From Ipomoea triloba (taxonomy: Eukaryota; Streptophyta; Magnoliopsida; Solanales; Convolvulaceae), in NCBI RefSeq assembly GCF_003576645.1, contig NC_044916.1:27166292-27230291 (forward strand): a stretch of 64,000 nt of DNA, read 5' to 3'. A program made the translations under genes and the position numbers. Positions 23,506 through 36,627 of the stretch are shown in pieces (position 1 is the stretch's first letter; the number at the start of each line of letters is the position of its first letter). Below the pieces are notes generated by a model. It worked only from the letters and a program-made list of their open reading frames with translations. It made no database searches and had not been told where the DNA came from.

Positions 23506-24177
23506 CTACAACAAACGCCGTTATTGACAAATGAAATTATTTTTGTAAACGTTAAAATGACGCCTCTTTTTCCAATGGCACAGATGATGTCTCATGCCTT
23601 GAATCTGCAAACCAATAATAATTAGGACGTAATTAATTGAGCATGGCAAAACCATTATGTTTCTCCAACGGCACAGATGATGTCTCATGTCTTGAATCTA
23701 CAAAGATAACTTGAAGTAAAAATCATATATTTTACGTATTGGTGTTAAAGATTGTGTTTATACTTTTGGTAGGGTCTCATTTAATTTATTTATAAAAATC
23801 GGGCAAAAAAATCTAAAAACCAACCCTGATGAGGTTAGACTATGGTAAATGTTTATGTTTGTGTAAGCATACCATTTACTAAAAGAGCGTATTGATAATA
23901 ACGTGTTGTGAAATTTGATGCCCGTTGACTTATTAGCTCCTAATCGGTGACTTGCAGAGTTGCAGGTTTGGATCAACAATATGATAAAACAATATAATGT
24001 AAACCAATGGATTAGACAAAATATAGGGAAGAGATAGAGTAGAGAAAGTAAGAGACAAAGAATATAGAGCCAAAAGAACCCCATTACTTTCATTACATTT
24101 TAAAAAAATATATATACAGTATAAGGTAGGTTACAAAGAATTAAATGACTCATAATAACTCTTATTATATTTATATA

Positions 24178-24640
24178 CTAGTTTTTCTTATGCGTGATGC
24201 GCAAAAAATAGGTGCTCAATATTAGTATTTTATATTAAAATTTTAAATTTATTTAAATTTTAATATAGTAAATAATAATAATAATAATAATATAAAATAT
24301 TTTTATAAATTCGATATTTATATTTTAAAAAATAACTAACATATAAGTCTAATATTTAATGTATATATATTATTATTATTATTCTTGAAGAAGATAAGAA
24401 AATATATGGTGGATGCATTTGCATAGTAACAATAGTGGAAAAGATAACGGAAGTTATAAAGGTAGGGGTATATTTGTCCAAAATATTATGTAGTACAACT
24501 TTTATAGCATAATGTACAAAAAAAAAACTTAACGGAAAAAACGGACATAAATGAGGGGTATAACCTTCATTCACATTATATTTATTATGTTTTTATTATT
24601 TAGATTAGATATATATTATTATTATTAGATAGATAGATAC
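24178..24640 (-). mobile_element. Possible short Helitron
   Basis: Read on the minus strand the end has TGCGCATCACGCA, a small hairpin, then AAAAACTAG at 24178 followed by T, as expected of a Helitron 3' end. A possible 5' end, TCTATCTATCTAATAATAA, lies near 24640. No coding sequence is present. The 5' end is uncertain because it merges with a microsatellite. Confidence 0.4.
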
Positions 24641-24649
24641 GGACGTTAA

Positions 24650-25226
24650 CAGTGGCGGATCCAGAAATCTTCTCCAACGGGGGTGAAAAATTAAAAGTAA
24701 CGAGATATTTTGGAAAAAAATGAAAAACTTAGATACCGTGTCATAAATATTGGTGAATAGTGATGAAAAAAAAAACATCAAGATAAAAAATATTTAAAAC
24801 AAAATATAAAAAATAATTAATTTGATAAAATATTTTGAATGGAAGACACATTATAAATCATTCATCTCACTATTAATATTAAAAAAAGAAAAAATAAAAA
24901 TAGAGAAGAATTCACAATGTTACAAATAAAAAATTCAATTAGAATTCACACTATTAATATTAAAAAATGAAAAAAAAACCATAATGTTACAAATAAAAAA
25001 AATTCAATTAAAATTCTCACTATTGGTATTAAAAATTTCAAAAACAAAATTAAATCCTCTAGGGTTCAAATAGCTAACCATTTGATATTGGTTGGAAATA
25101 ATAGCTTTCCATCTAAGCCAAATTAACCTTTAATTAAATTTTGGTATATATAATATCTACATATTATATATGGGGTGGGTGAGTGGGACAGCTGCCCCCA
25201 CTACCTCCATTGTGACTCCACCACTG
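24650..25226. mobile_element. Non-autonomous DNA element with CAGTGGCGGA ends
   Basis: The left end CAGTGGCGGATCCAGAAAT and the right end in reverse complement CAGTGGTGGAGTCACAAT are imperfect inverted repeats. The interior has three loose copies of a block with CTATTAATATTAAAAAA and AATGTTACAAATAAAAA. The possible target duplication (GGACGTT against GGACATA) is imperfect. Confidence 0.55.
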
Positions 25227-25566
25227 TGGACATACAAATGACTAAGTTGTCACAAATTTTTCCTGCTCACTCCTACGATATTTTTGTTATTTTTCAGAAT
25301 TCTTCTTATTTCTATTAGTATCTGATCGGATAACATCTTCTAATATACCAAATTTTGGAAAACTTCATCTTTTAATGTTCTTAATCGACAAAACCCACAA
25401 AAAGGTAACTGGTTCAAATTAAGAAGATAAATAAGTTGTTCACACCAGAAGTCAAACTTATAACAATTTAGTTACCAAGTCAACAATTTGACTAATTTGA
25501 TACAAGTTGTCCCTTCTTATTTTTATTATTTGTCATTGTCGTGTCCTGATTTGATAAATATAATAA

Positions 25567-25740
25567 TAAGGAAATGATATACTCCCCTCTAAATTTTTCT
25601 CCTAATATTCTCCATGATGTGATTTAAAATCATTGGTGCACATAAAATGGGTGATCCAAAAAGTTAATTGTCTAATTAGAAAATGCAATCTAAGGAGGGA
25701 AAGATTGAAAGGAAAAGTTTGGGAGTGGCGGATACCATTA
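25567..25740. mobile_element. Small MITE-like element at the Helitron insertion site
   Basis: AATGATATACTCCCC at the left and, in reverse complement, AATGGTATCCGCCACTCCC at the right form imperfect inverted ends around ~140 bp without coding content. About 90 bp of its right half recur at 57897-57978, also just beside a Helitron terminus. Confidence 0.4.
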
Positions 25741-26559
25741 CTCTAACTAGTATTTTCGCCCGTGCGTTGCACGGAATTAATTTGTTATAATATTTTAAGA
25801 ATATTTGGATCGATATACAATTATATAAATTATAACATCGAATATTATATAGCGCAATTGATGAAATTAGTTGGATTGATTATGTTTTCTGATGTTTTCT
25901 TTGCTTGAATTAGAGCAAATAATTGTCCAATTACCCGTACGATTCACGTGGATAAATTTTTGTATTATTTATTTAGATAATAAAATTAAAGAAAATTATT
26001 TATTAAAAAAAATATAATATTGCACATGTACATTTATTTGATTATAAGATTAGTGCAAAAGTATCACTCAATAACTTGAATAATATATGACTTGTTTGTT
26101 TACCATTATCTTAAAAAGATCTATATTTAATATAACTTAAGTAATTATATTATTACAAAAATAAATATGGAAAATGAGAAATAATTTAACTTTAATTATT
26201 ACGGAGTATAAAAATAAATTCAACGACCGATATTTAGCTTAATTACGATAATAATTATTAGGCAATTAATATTAGTCAATTACACTAAATTAATTATTTT
26301 TCGTTAATAGAAATATCAATTCGTATATACAAAAATTATTATTATTATATATTAAATATGTTCGACCTTCTGCAGTGTTCATGTCACACGTGTACAAATT
26401 AATTTGATCAACGACATCTAAAGTTGGTGAGGGGATTGCTCAACCTTCTAGTTAATAAATATTAATTATTATGGAGTACTATTTATTAATATAATTATAA
26501 TTAATATAATTAAATAATTAATATTTAATTTATATAATTATAATAATATAATTGGCGAT

Positions 26560-27700
26560 TATATTTCCAATGAAATATTAATATATTCATTTTATTTTTT
26601 CTAATATTTTAATTTCCTTTTGAATATATTCATTTCTTTTTTCCTTTATAATTAGAATTATTTATTGTCATTCATTTTTCCTTCATAATTTTTTCCTAAT
26701 ATTTCATTTGTTGGCTACTAATTTTTTGTAGGGAAAGCTATGCTATATTTCCAATGAAATATTAATATATTCATTTCGTTTTTCCTAATATTTTATTTCC
26801 TTTTAAATATATTCATTTCATTTTTCCTTCGTAAAAAGAATTAATATTGATCTACATTCCTTTTTCCTTCATAATTTTTTCCTAATATTTCATTTGTTGG
26901 TTACTAATTTTTTCATATGGAAAGTTGTGTCATATTTCCAGTGAAATATTAATATATTTCTTTCGTTTTTCCTAATATTTCATTTCCTTTTAAATATATT
27001 CATTTCCATTTTCTTTCATAAAAAAATTATTATTCATTCCCATTTTTTTTCCTTCATAATGTTTTTCTAATATTTCATTTGGTGGTTACTAATTTGTTTA
27101 TAGAGAAAACTGTGTTATATTTCCAGTGAAATATTAATATGTTCATTTCGTTTTTCCTAATATTTTATTTCCTTTTAAATATATTTATTTCCTTTTTCCT
27201 TCATAAAAAGAATTAATATTATTTTACATTCCTTTTTCCTTTATAATTGTTTCCTAGTCATTCATTTTGTGGTTACTAGTTTTTTCGTAGTGAAAAGTTA
27301 TGTTATATTTTCAGTGAAATATTAATATATTCATTTCAGTTTTCATAATATTCCATTTTCTTTTTAGTATATTCATTTCTTTTTTTTCTTCATCAAAAGA
27401 ATTAATATTGTTTTCCATCCATTCCTTTTTCCTGATAATAATTGCCAATTAATTGGCCTGATTCCTTGCCAATTAGCAAGAAAATATTAATAACAGATTC
27501 CCGTGTGATATTTATTTTCTTTTCATTCATTAAATTTTATTATTAATTTCCATATGATTAAAAAGTAATATAATTATAAAAATATTATTGTTGAATATAT
27601 TTTCAGTGAAATATTAATAAATTCATTTTGTTTTCATTCTAAATAATTAATATAATTATAATTATAATATAATTTTCGATTATATTTCCAGTGAAATATG
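26560..27700. repeat. ~186-bp tandem repeats inside H1
   Basis: GAAATATTAATAT recurs at spacings of about 184-191 bp from 26572 to 27320 and less regularly at 27610 and 27693. Each time it is followed by TTCATTTC, CTTTTTCCTTC and TTGGTTACTAATTTTTTC-like phrases. There are five good units and two worn ones. Confidence 0.8.
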
Positions 27701-28439
27701 AATATATTCATTTCCTTTTTCCTTCGTATATTCATTTCCTTTTTCCTTCGTATATTCATTTCCATTTCTTTTTCCTTCATAATTTTTTACTAATATTTCA
27801 TTTTGTAGTTACTAATTTTTGAACAGGGAAAGCTATGTTATATTTATAGTGAATTTTTATTATTAATCTCCTTTTTCATTTGGCCTGATTCATGTGCCAA
27901 TTAGTAACATTAGTAACATAATATTAATAACATATTTCCGTGTGTAATATTTATTTCCTTTTTTATTCATAAAAAGATTTTAATATTCATTTCCATATAA
28001 TTAATAAGTAATATAATTATAAAAATATAATTGCCAATTATATTTCCAATGAAATATTAATATATTCATTTTCTCTTTCCTTCATAAATATTAATATAAT
28101 TAATATAATTATAATAATTTAATTGTCAAAATAAATTCAATTCCTTTTTTGTTCAATTTTCAATCAAATATTAATATTAATTTACTTTTTCAAATGGCCT
28201 AAATTCCGTGCCGTTTAATTTCCAATTAATTATTTTTTTAATATTCTTTTTTTTTGAACTATAATTTCACCTCTGAACATGGTATGAATAAACGAATAAA
28301 ACAACTACATATTCAAAGTAATGTAAAACCATGAAATGTTAAGATTTAAAAAAATTACACAAATTTAAAATTTGAAATATTTAATGCCCAAAAACATAAA
28401 ATGCCTATGATTTCAACAGGAAAATATTTTATTAATTGC

Positions 28440-28945
28440 TTCTCAACTTTTACATCCATCTCTTAACAGATCCATTATCCTTTGCATCACATTGCTTATT
28501 ACGCTCCAAATATCTGCATTTATAATTAAAGAATCAAGAGAGCTGGACATATAAGATTTCAAATATAAAAGAATAGTTAAAAAAATCAATTAAAAAAGAA
28601 TAGTTAATACTTAGAATAAAAGTTGTAGTTATTTGACAAATTAGCTTACCTTTCGACAATTGAAGCTACCAATAATTAACCATAGCGCTTGTGATTGCAA
28701 AATATAAGAACCTGCAATGAATGTAACCAAAAAAATCAAAAAAAAAAAAGAAAAAGAAAAAGAAGAAAAGATAAGAACAGTAAAAAAAAAAAGCAATAAA
28801 TATGTCACACTTTTATGGAGAAGGGTGGTTTTTCCTATGTACATTGATGTTTTCACAAACGAAAAACAACAGAACTAAGAGAGATTAAAATTGGTGTTGG
28901 TGGTGGACTGAGTTTCTTCTTATATTTATAGCCATAAAGAGAGAG
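28440..28945 (-). other. Promoter-like and leader-like segment inside H1
   Basis: On the minus strand GGCTATAAATATAAG (near 28935) is a good TATA box. It is followed by a C/T-rich leader and a short frame starting near 28856, then by GC-richer text at 28440-28520 containing ATGGATCTGTTAAG and a stop. No conserved domain is visible. It may be a captured gene fragment or the element's own transcription unit. Confidence 0.3.
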
Positions 28946-29216
28946 ATGTATAGCTATTATTGTTAATTGGTAATAATTGGTAATTGGTAATTCATTTGAT
29001 TACCATTCATATGTTTTCACCATTAACATAATAATAACATATCTTTTGGTAATAATTGCTAATTTGGTAATAAATAAATAGAATTGTAAACAAATAGGTA
29101 TTGGAATATAATATATATGGAATTCAATTATAATTAATAGAATTTCATACAATTATAACTAATATATTTTTATATATTATTATATAGATATAGATATAGA
29201 TATAGATTATTATTCT

Positions 29217-29447
29217 ACCATAATAAATAAATCTATACCATAAACATTTGCCAGTGGTATTACATTAAAGCATGTATATATATTAATCTATATGAAATAC
29301 AAATATATTGTCATAATAATTAATTACCATAAACAATTTTAAGTGGTATTACATTAATGCACGTATATGTATTAATCTATAAAATATAAATATACTATCA
29401 TAATATAATTAATTACCATAAACATTTTTCAGTGGTATTACATTAAT
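29217..29447. repeat. ~95-bp tandem repeat inside H1, cut by the gypsy insertion
   Basis: Three copies of ATTACCATAAACA...AGTGGTATTACATTAA followed by GTATTAATCTAT lie near 29217, 29326 and 29412. The third is split by the gypsy element and continues at 38116, which confirms the insertion point. Confidence 0.85.
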
Positions 29448-29452
29448 GCACG

Positions 29453-29962
29453 TGATGGGTAAATATGCACATGTACTAGTCGGTCCGTAAATCACCCGTC
29501 CGTCAACGGTCACCAACCTGTCCGTCGAACGGTCACCCAATCGGTCCGTCAACCGCGTGATTGGAAGCAACACACCTTGTGGATTGGAGGCTCACGAGCG
29601 CAACAGTTGTTTGATGTGACGACCGACAACTTTTCGGGAACAAGGGATCCGTGTTTTCATCACCTCGAGTAACTCAACCACTTCGAGCAAACCGATGCGC
29701 ATTTTGCGGAGTGACTGTTCAGCCCATGCAAATATGCCATCCACTTGCATATCAGACATTATGTGCATAGTGAACCCACTTTGTATAAATATAGGAGTCA
29801 TTCCCCTCACTAAGGGAGGAGAAGAACTCATCAGTACTACACTAATACACTTGCAATTTGCCGATTGTCTTTCTCCTGCTTACTCTTTATCACTGTTCGT
29901 CACCCGTAGAGCGATATAGCTTCGAACCGCTCAGTCGTTGACCGGTAGACCGACCGTCTGAC
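29453..29962 (+). repeat. 5' LTR of the gypsy element, truncated
   Basis: Aligns without gaps to the first 510 bp of the 3' LTR with three substitutions. It starts TGATGGGTAAATATG and stops at CGTCTGAC, where unrelated leader sequence follows, so the LTR end and primer site are deleted. U3 holds four GTCCGT motifs (29483, 29498, 29520, 29544), three of them within CGTCCGTCAACGG-like imperfect palindromes. The TATA box TATAAATA is at 29784. Confidence 0.92.
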
Positions 29963-30018
29963 AGGCGCCCCGACCTTCCCAGAGGCAACAGTCGCACCCC
30001 CAACCTCAAGATCGTAAC

Positions 30019-32154
30019 TTGGAGGAAGTCCAATCTACGGATCGCACACGAAGGTCCGATCGAGAGGGACGTCGGTATGACCCAATTCAACGTAGGAGCG
30101 TTTTTTATCGCGTTCGGAATAGCGTTAGATCTCGGTTGGGGCCCCAGAATAACAATGAACACGCGAGACAAAGGCCCCAAATGACTGTAGAGGAAAGCAG
30201 CACTGGGAGTGCACAACATAGGGACGCCCATTTAGCTGACAGAAGGGCCCGACCGGTCGGTCGGGTGAGTGATCGGCGGACCAATCGAGTAGGCGATCAA
30301 CCGGTTAGGGAAGAGAGGCAACTCGGTGAAGAGGATAGTCCCCGACTCCAAATGGCCAGGATGCAGGAAAGAATAGATCGTTTACAACAAGAGCTTCGCC
30401 AGAGAGTCGGCGCGGGAAAAGAACCATCATACTCGCTGGTTGCCACCCCCTTTACGGACGACATCATGAATGCCCACTATCCACAGGACCTCCAAATCCC
30501 GCTGGCCCACACTTATTCCGGACGGTACGACCCGCAAGAGCATGTCGATATGTACTATGGCAACATGTTGATGTTGGGAGTAAGCGATGCGGTCATTTGT
30601 AGAGCTTTTTTCGCTACCTTAGTCGGTAAAGCGGCCGAATGGTTCAAGGGTTTGGAGCAGGGGTCGATCAGGGACTTCGGTCAGTTGGCCGATAAGTTTG
30701 TAAAGCGTTTCGCTGCAAGTAAATCAAGAAAGAAATCTTACTACGACCTCATAGTTAATCCCCCCCGAACCTATGAAGAGGCCATCACCAGAGCTAGGCA
30801 TCATGCAGATGCCACCGAAGCTAACATGGCAAAGAGACGCGATGAGCAGCCGGTCAATCGGGACAGAGGCCACGATCAAAGGAAAAATAAACCACCGTTC
30901 AAACACGTCAAACAATACGATCGATCAGAAAGTGTACCACGTTTCACTCCATTGAACAGACCCCTGGTGGAAGTCTTGCAGTTTGCCGAGCAATGCAATC
31001 TGATCCACCCACCGGAGCCGATACCCGAGGGGGAGGACAAGAGAAAGTATTGTGCTTTCCACAGAGTCAAGGGACACAATACTTCGGAGTGCATGGCCTT
31101 GCGCATGCTCATTGAACAACTCATTCAGAAGGGGGAGTTGAGGCAATTTGTGATGAAGGAGGATAGAAACCAAGGAAAAACGGAAAGGAATGTGATGAAA
31201 AGGAATCTCGAAAGGCACGACAAAGCATTTGTCCCACCTGGGTCAGTTGACGAGAAGGCGGTCGGAAAGAAACCAGTGATCCACGTCATCTACGGGGGCC
31301 CTGAAGGAGGCGACTCTTCACGGCAAAGGAAGCAATGGGCGAGAAACTTATACGTTGGGACGATTCATTCGGAACCCCGAGAGAAGAGAAAACGTACAGA
31401 GCCAATACTTTTCAGTGACGATGATCTACCACTCCATGGGGAAGCCCAAAATGATCCACTCGTCATCACACTAGATGTCAATGGAACGGATGTCCAGCGG
31501 GTGCTGGTTGACACGGGGAGCTCGGTGAACATCTTATATTTTGATGTTTTTGCTCTGTTGGGTCTATCCACCGATCAGTTAACCCCCATTCGGACCCCGC
31601 TGTCTGGTTTCACCGGTGACTCAATAGAAGCAGAGGGAGTCATCAGCTTGAATGTGGAGTTGGGCAGCCAACCAAATGTGTTGAAGACTACCATAGACTT
31701 TGTGGTAGTGAAATTGAAGTGTGTTCACAACGCCATACTTGGGCGACCAGGTATCACTCGCGCAGCTGCTGTTATATCCATGAACCACTTGTGCATGAAG
31801 TTCCATACACCCAATGGGATTGGAGTGGTTCGAGGAGACCAACGTGCTGCTCGGCAGTGCTACGTGCGAGCAGTCAAACAGTCGGACCGGGAGGAAGGAA
31901 GGATTCACACCATATCCCAACAGGTAGACCGCGGGGAAGAGAGGGAAAAACCGCAACCTGCCTCAGAATTGGAAGAGATAGTACTTGACTCCGACCAACC
32001 AGAAAGGGTGGTTAAAATCGGTCGGGGACTCCCTACAGACCTACGTGAGGACATCATCGGAGTGTTGCAGAAGTACAAAGACATTTTTGCTTGGGGACCG
32101 GAAGACATGCCCGGGGTTGATCGGTCTGTCATTTGCCATCTCTTATCAATTTAA
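30019..32154 (+). pseudogene. Gypsy gag and protease region
   Basis: Open frame from the leader to an in-frame TAA at 32152-32154. The true start is uncertain; the first in-frame ATG is 30181. Gag shows a coiled-coil-like RMQERIDRLQQEL, the Retrotrans_gag core (YDPQEHVDMYY, then LVGKAAEWFKGL) and a Cys/His segment CAFHRVKGHNTSEC (31051-31092). Text usually found between SRKK and YYDL of gag seems missing, an in-frame internal deletion. The aspartic protease active site DTGSS lies at 31510. The C-terminal end leads into reverse transcriptase but is cut by the TAA; the frame continues afterwards, so a single nonsense codon separates this part from pol. Confidence 0.88.
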
Positions 32155-34362
32155 CCGGGTTCGAAACCGGTCAAGCAAAAGAAAAGGCACCTGTCAAGCG
32201 AAAGGAGAGAATTCGTGAAAAAGGAGACCGCCACCCTCTTGTCGGTAGGGCACATCCGAGAGGTCCTCTACCCGGAGTGGTTAGCCAACGTAGTCCTCGC
32301 GCCTAAACCGCCAACATGGAGAATGTGCGTTGACTACACCGATTTAAACAAAGCTTGCCCGAAGGATCCATATCCCTTACCAAATCCCGACCAGATGGTT
32401 GATGAAACGGCCGGGTGTGAGCTGCTAAGTTTCATGGACGCCTTCAAAGGATACCATCAGATCTTCATGAGCAAGGAAGATGAAGAGAAGACTGCTTTCA
32501 TCACTCCAGATGGAGTGTTCTGTTACGTGGTAATGGCGTTTGGTTTACGGAACTCTAGAGCTACGTACCAAAGGATGGTGAACAAATTGTTTAAGGGTTT
32601 GCTCGGATCAACTATGGAAGCATATGTGGATGACATGCTCATCAAGAGTCGACTGAAAGAAACTCATCATACTGACCTTGCCCAGGCATTCAAGGTGATG
32701 GAAACTTTCAACCTGCGTCTGAACCCAAGTAAGTGTACTTTTGCTGTTCAGACGGGAAAATTCTTGGGGTTCATGATGACGGGGCGGGGGATCGAGCCAA
32801 ACCCTGAGAAGGTAAAGGCGATAATGGAGATGCAACCCCCCCGATCGGTCAAGGATGTTGCGATAATGGAGATGCAACCCCCCCGATCGGTCAAGGATGT
32901 TCAGCGACTGACCGGTCGGCTAGCAGCGCTTAGCCGTTTCCTATCCAAACTGACCGGTCGGCTAGCAGCGCTTAGCCGTTTCCTATCCAAGTCGGCCGAT
33001 CGGCTAGCAGCGCTTAGCCGTTTCCTATCCAAGTCGGCCGAAAAGTCTTTGCCGTTCTTTCAGATTTTGAAAAAATCAAATGGCTTTGAGTGGACATCGG
33101 CGTGTCAATCGGCTTTTGAAGATTTGAAGGTATACTTGAGCTCTGCACCAGTCCTCTCGAAGCCAGAAAAAGATGAGGTCTTATTCGTTTATTTGGCCGT
33201 GTCCGACCGAGCGGTCAGTTCTGTGCTTGTCCGTGAAGAAACAAAGGGAATTCAGAAGCCGATCTACTACGTGAGCAAAGCTCTTCAGGGAGCTGAGCTG
33301 AGGTACACAAAATTTGAGAAGACCGCGTTGGCGCTCTGGGTGACGGCCAGAAGACTTGCAGCTTACTTCCAAGCTCACCCGATAGTAGTGCTAACCGATC
33401 AACCGTTGGGGACGATCCTCAGGAATCCAACGTCATCAGGACAATTGATCAAATGGGCCATGATGCTCACCCAGTTCGCGATTGAGTATAAGCCCCGTCC
33501 TGCCATCAAGGGTCAAGCATTGGCTGATTTCATCGTCGAATGCACTGCACGCGATCCGGAACCTGACCGACCGACTGCCCTAGAAGAACCATGGTGGGAA
33601 GTTTCTACTGATGGGTCGTCAAGTAAGAAGGGATGTGGGGGTGGAATTGTGCTCACATCCCCCGAGGGCTTCAAGATTTATCAAGCCTTGATCTTCAAAT
33701 TTCAACCTACCAACAACGAAGCAGAATACGAAGCACTCATAGGCGGGTTGCGATTGGCCAAGCAGATGAAGGCCGAACGGTTAAGGGCACGATCAGACTC
33801 CCGGTTGATAATCGGACAGCTATCCAGCACGATCGATGCAAAGGAGGATCGAATGATACAGTACAAGGATATTGCGCTCGAATTGTTGCAACAATTCAAA
33901 AAATACGAGCTGATCCAAGTATCAAGGATGGAGAACACGGACGCTGACATGCTCTCCAAGTTGACTCAGGAAGCTCCTGAATACGTGTCCAAGATTGCAC
34001 GTATTGAAGAAATTGAAGTGCCAAGCATTGATGTCATAGAAGTCCAACCGGTCGAGATAGGCGAACCAGATTGGATGTACGACTTGAAGAATTACATCAC
34101 CAACGGCACTCTACCTGACGACTCCTCCCGGGCAAAGAAAGTTAAGTTGAGGGCACCGCGCTTTCAATTGGTTGATGATAGGCTCTACAAAAGATCATAT
34201 GGCGGACCGCTGCTCCGATGCTTAACCAGCGACGAGGCAAAAGTAGTGATGGAAGAAGTTCATGAAGGGATCTGTTCTGCCCATCAAGGACTAAGAACAC
34301 TCGCGCAAAAGATCATTCTGATGGGTTACTATTGGCCTTCGATCAACCTGGATTGCGAGTAG
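32155..34362 (+). pseudogene. Gypsy reverse transcriptase and two RNase H domains
   Basis: In the same frame as gag. Reverse transcriptase has the first catalytic Asp in SFMDAFKGYHQI and YVDDM at about 32623-32637. The Ty3-type RNase H follows (about 33150-33560), and then a second, archaeal-type RNase H with VSTDGSSSKKGCGGGI (about 33590-33960), a Tat-lineage marker. Bases 32817-33036 hold exact 42-bp stutters: one unit twice, then another three times. They keep the frame but make no structural sense. An in-frame TAG at 34360-34362 interrupts the HHCC region of integrase. Confidence 0.9.
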
Positions 34363-35430
34363 TACGTTCGACGATGCGCCACTTGTCAAGAATTTCACAA
34401 GTTACCCGGTCGACCAGCCACCTACTATCAACCAGTCAGCGAAGTAATACCTTTTGCAAGGTGGGGTGTGGATCTGATCGGAGCATTCCCGATGGCAGCC
34501 GGACGAAAAAAGTATGTGATAGTGGCGATTGACTACTTCACTAAGTGGGTGGAAGCAAAAGCGTTGGCAACCATCACTTCTCAACAGTGTCAAAAGTTCC
34601 TTTGGAAAAATGTGATTACTCGCTTCGGGGTACCTGTTCAATTGATCACAGACAACGGGACGCAATTTGACAGCCGGCCGTTTAAGAACTTTATGGCTCA
34701 TTTGGGCATAAAGCATACCCGAGTGGCCGTAGCATACCCGCAAGCAAATGGTCAAGTGGAGAACACCAACCGGACGATTTTGGATGGATTGAAAAAGAAG
34801 TTGCAAACTGCAGGCCGAGGTTGGGTTGATGAACTTTCATATGTTCTTTGGACATACCGAACCACCCCGCGTCGGGCGACGAATGAGACACCCTTCTCGC
34901 TGACATATGGATTCGAGGCAAGAGTCCCGATTGAAGCATGGCTCCCTACCACCCGAGAAAAAAATTACGATCCTGAAGTGAATGATGAGATGCAAGGTAC
35001 GGAACTCAATTTCATAGACGAAAAAAGGGACATGGCAGCTCGAAGGTTAATAGAATATCAGAGGAATGCCAAAGTAGCCCATGACGATCGAGTGAACCCA
35101 CGGTATTTCCAAGTAGGAGATCTGGTCCTTCGAGTGAACCCACGGTATTTCCAAGTAGGAGATCTGGTCCTACGGCGGAGGGAAGCTTATTTCCAAGTAG
35201 GAGATCTGGTCCTACGGCGGAGGGAAGCTAGCAACCAAGTAGGAGATCTGGTCCTACGGCGGAGGGAAGCTAGCAAACCGACTGATCACGGAAAATTTGC
35301 CAAGAAATGGGAAGGACCCTACAAGGTCTCTACAATGGTTCAGCCAGGTACCTATAAGTTAGAGACTCTTTCTGGTCGATTAGTCGCCCGAGTGTGGAAC
35401 TCTGAGCACCTTATTAAATTTCACAAGTAG
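34363..35430 (+). pseudogene. Gypsy integrase
   Basis: Continues in the gag-pol frame after the TAG. The Cys pair of the zinc-binding region (RRCATCQEF) opens it. The catalytic core has Asp in VDLIGAF, Asp in ITDNGTQF and Glu in PQANGQVENTNR. The C-terminal part (FQVGDLVLR...KWEGPYKV) is interrupted by three extra 42-bp units at 35095-35270. Stop TAG is at 35428-35430. The domain would be complete without the stutter and the upstream stop. Confidence 0.9.
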
Positions 35431-35518
35431 TTTGGTTGTTGGAATGTAACTTGCATCTAGAATAGTTAAGTCGCAGTGTTTTTTGAATTTTTCACTATAA
35501 TCTTGTTTGATGTAAGTC

Positions 35519-35546
35519 AAAAAAAAAAAAAAAAAAAAAAAAAAAA
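35519..35546 (+). repeat. Poly-A tract (28 bp) after integrase
   Basis: A pure A run just 90 bp after the pol stop. A second A run (22 bp) is at 36604-36625 and a third (14 bp) at 36913. Confidence 0.95.
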
Positions 35547-35574
35547 CACCGACCTGCACGAATTTTCGTTTGGG

Positions 35575-36215
35575 GTTGTGCTCGACCTGGACGAATCTTC
35601 GTTTGGGGTTGTGTTCGACCTGCACGTTTGGGGTTGTGTTTGACCTGCACGTTTGGGGTTTTGTTCGACCTGCACGTTTGGGGTTGTGTTCAACCTGCAC
35701 GTTTGGGGTTGTGTTTGACCTGCATGTTTGGGGTTGTGTTCAACCTGCACGTTTGGGGTTTTGTTCGACCTGCACGTTTGGGGTTGTGTTCGACCTGCAC
35801 GTTTGGGGTTGTGTTTGACCTGCACGTTTGGGGTTTTGTTCGACCTGCACGTTTGGGGTTGTGTCCAACCTGCACGTTTAGGGTTGTGTTTGACCTGCAC
35901 GTTTGGGGTTGTGTTCAACCTGCACGTTTGGGGTTTTGTTCGACCTGCACATTTGGGGTTGTGTTCAACCTGCACGTTTGGGGTTGTGTTTGACCTGCAC
36001 GTTTGGGGTTGTGTTCAACCTGCACGTTTGGGGTTTTTTTTCGACCTGCACGTTTGGGGTTGTGTTCAACCTGCACGTTTGGGGTTGTGTTTGACCTGCA
36101 CGTTTGGGGTTGTGATCAACCTGCACGTTTGGGGTTTTGTTTGACCTGCACGAATCTCCGTTTGGGGTTTTGTTCAACCTGCACGAATCTTCGTTTGGGG
36201 TTTTGTTCGACATGC
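35575..36215 (+). repeat. 25-bp minisatellite in the gypsy 3' region
   Basis: About 25 copies of GACCTGCACGTTTGGGGTTK TGTTC (25 bp). Single-base variants (TTTTGTT, TGTTTGACC) alternate, and units at both ends carry an extra AATCTTC. Tat-lineage elements commonly have tandem repeats between pol and the 3' LTR, a known source of plant satellites. The open frames through this block are products of the 25-bp repeat and are not genes. Confidence 0.93.
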
Positions 36216-36627
36216 ACGAGTAAATGTAACCATCAGAGCAGCCAAGTTGTGCAAGTTTGTTAGCAGCGAGAGTTGGATGGAAGAATATACTACTTGAAAA
36301 ACTGCAAGAAAGCATAGAGAAGCTTGAATATTATCTTATGTCAAGATGGTTGATCGGTCGACCAACACCTTGGAAGCCTTGCAACCTGCAACAATCGACA
36401 ACCACTTCAATGTCAAACGACTTGCGACTGACAAAGTGACATGTTGACCGACCATCCACTTGAAAGACAAGCAACTTGCACGGGACTATCAACGATACCA
36501 AGCGACTTGCACCAAGATAGAGTCGCCAGAGCAACATGGACAAGTGTTATCAACTTTTAGACCACTTGTAATTTTTGGTTTGTGTAGATTGGACTAGTTG
36601 TACAAAAAAAAAAAAAAAAAAAAAAGG

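Noticed and set aside
23758..24093. 111-codon minus-strand frame with hydrophobic content
   Set aside because: Leu/Ile/Phe-rich reading of AT-rich DNA, no plausible start context or homology, next to repeats.
35570..36144. Several long frames of FGVVFDLHVWG-type repeats on both strands, and a CRISPR-like look
   Set aside because: They are the 25-bp minisatellite read in frame. The array has no spacers and lies in a plant retroelement, so it is neither a gene nor a CRISPR.
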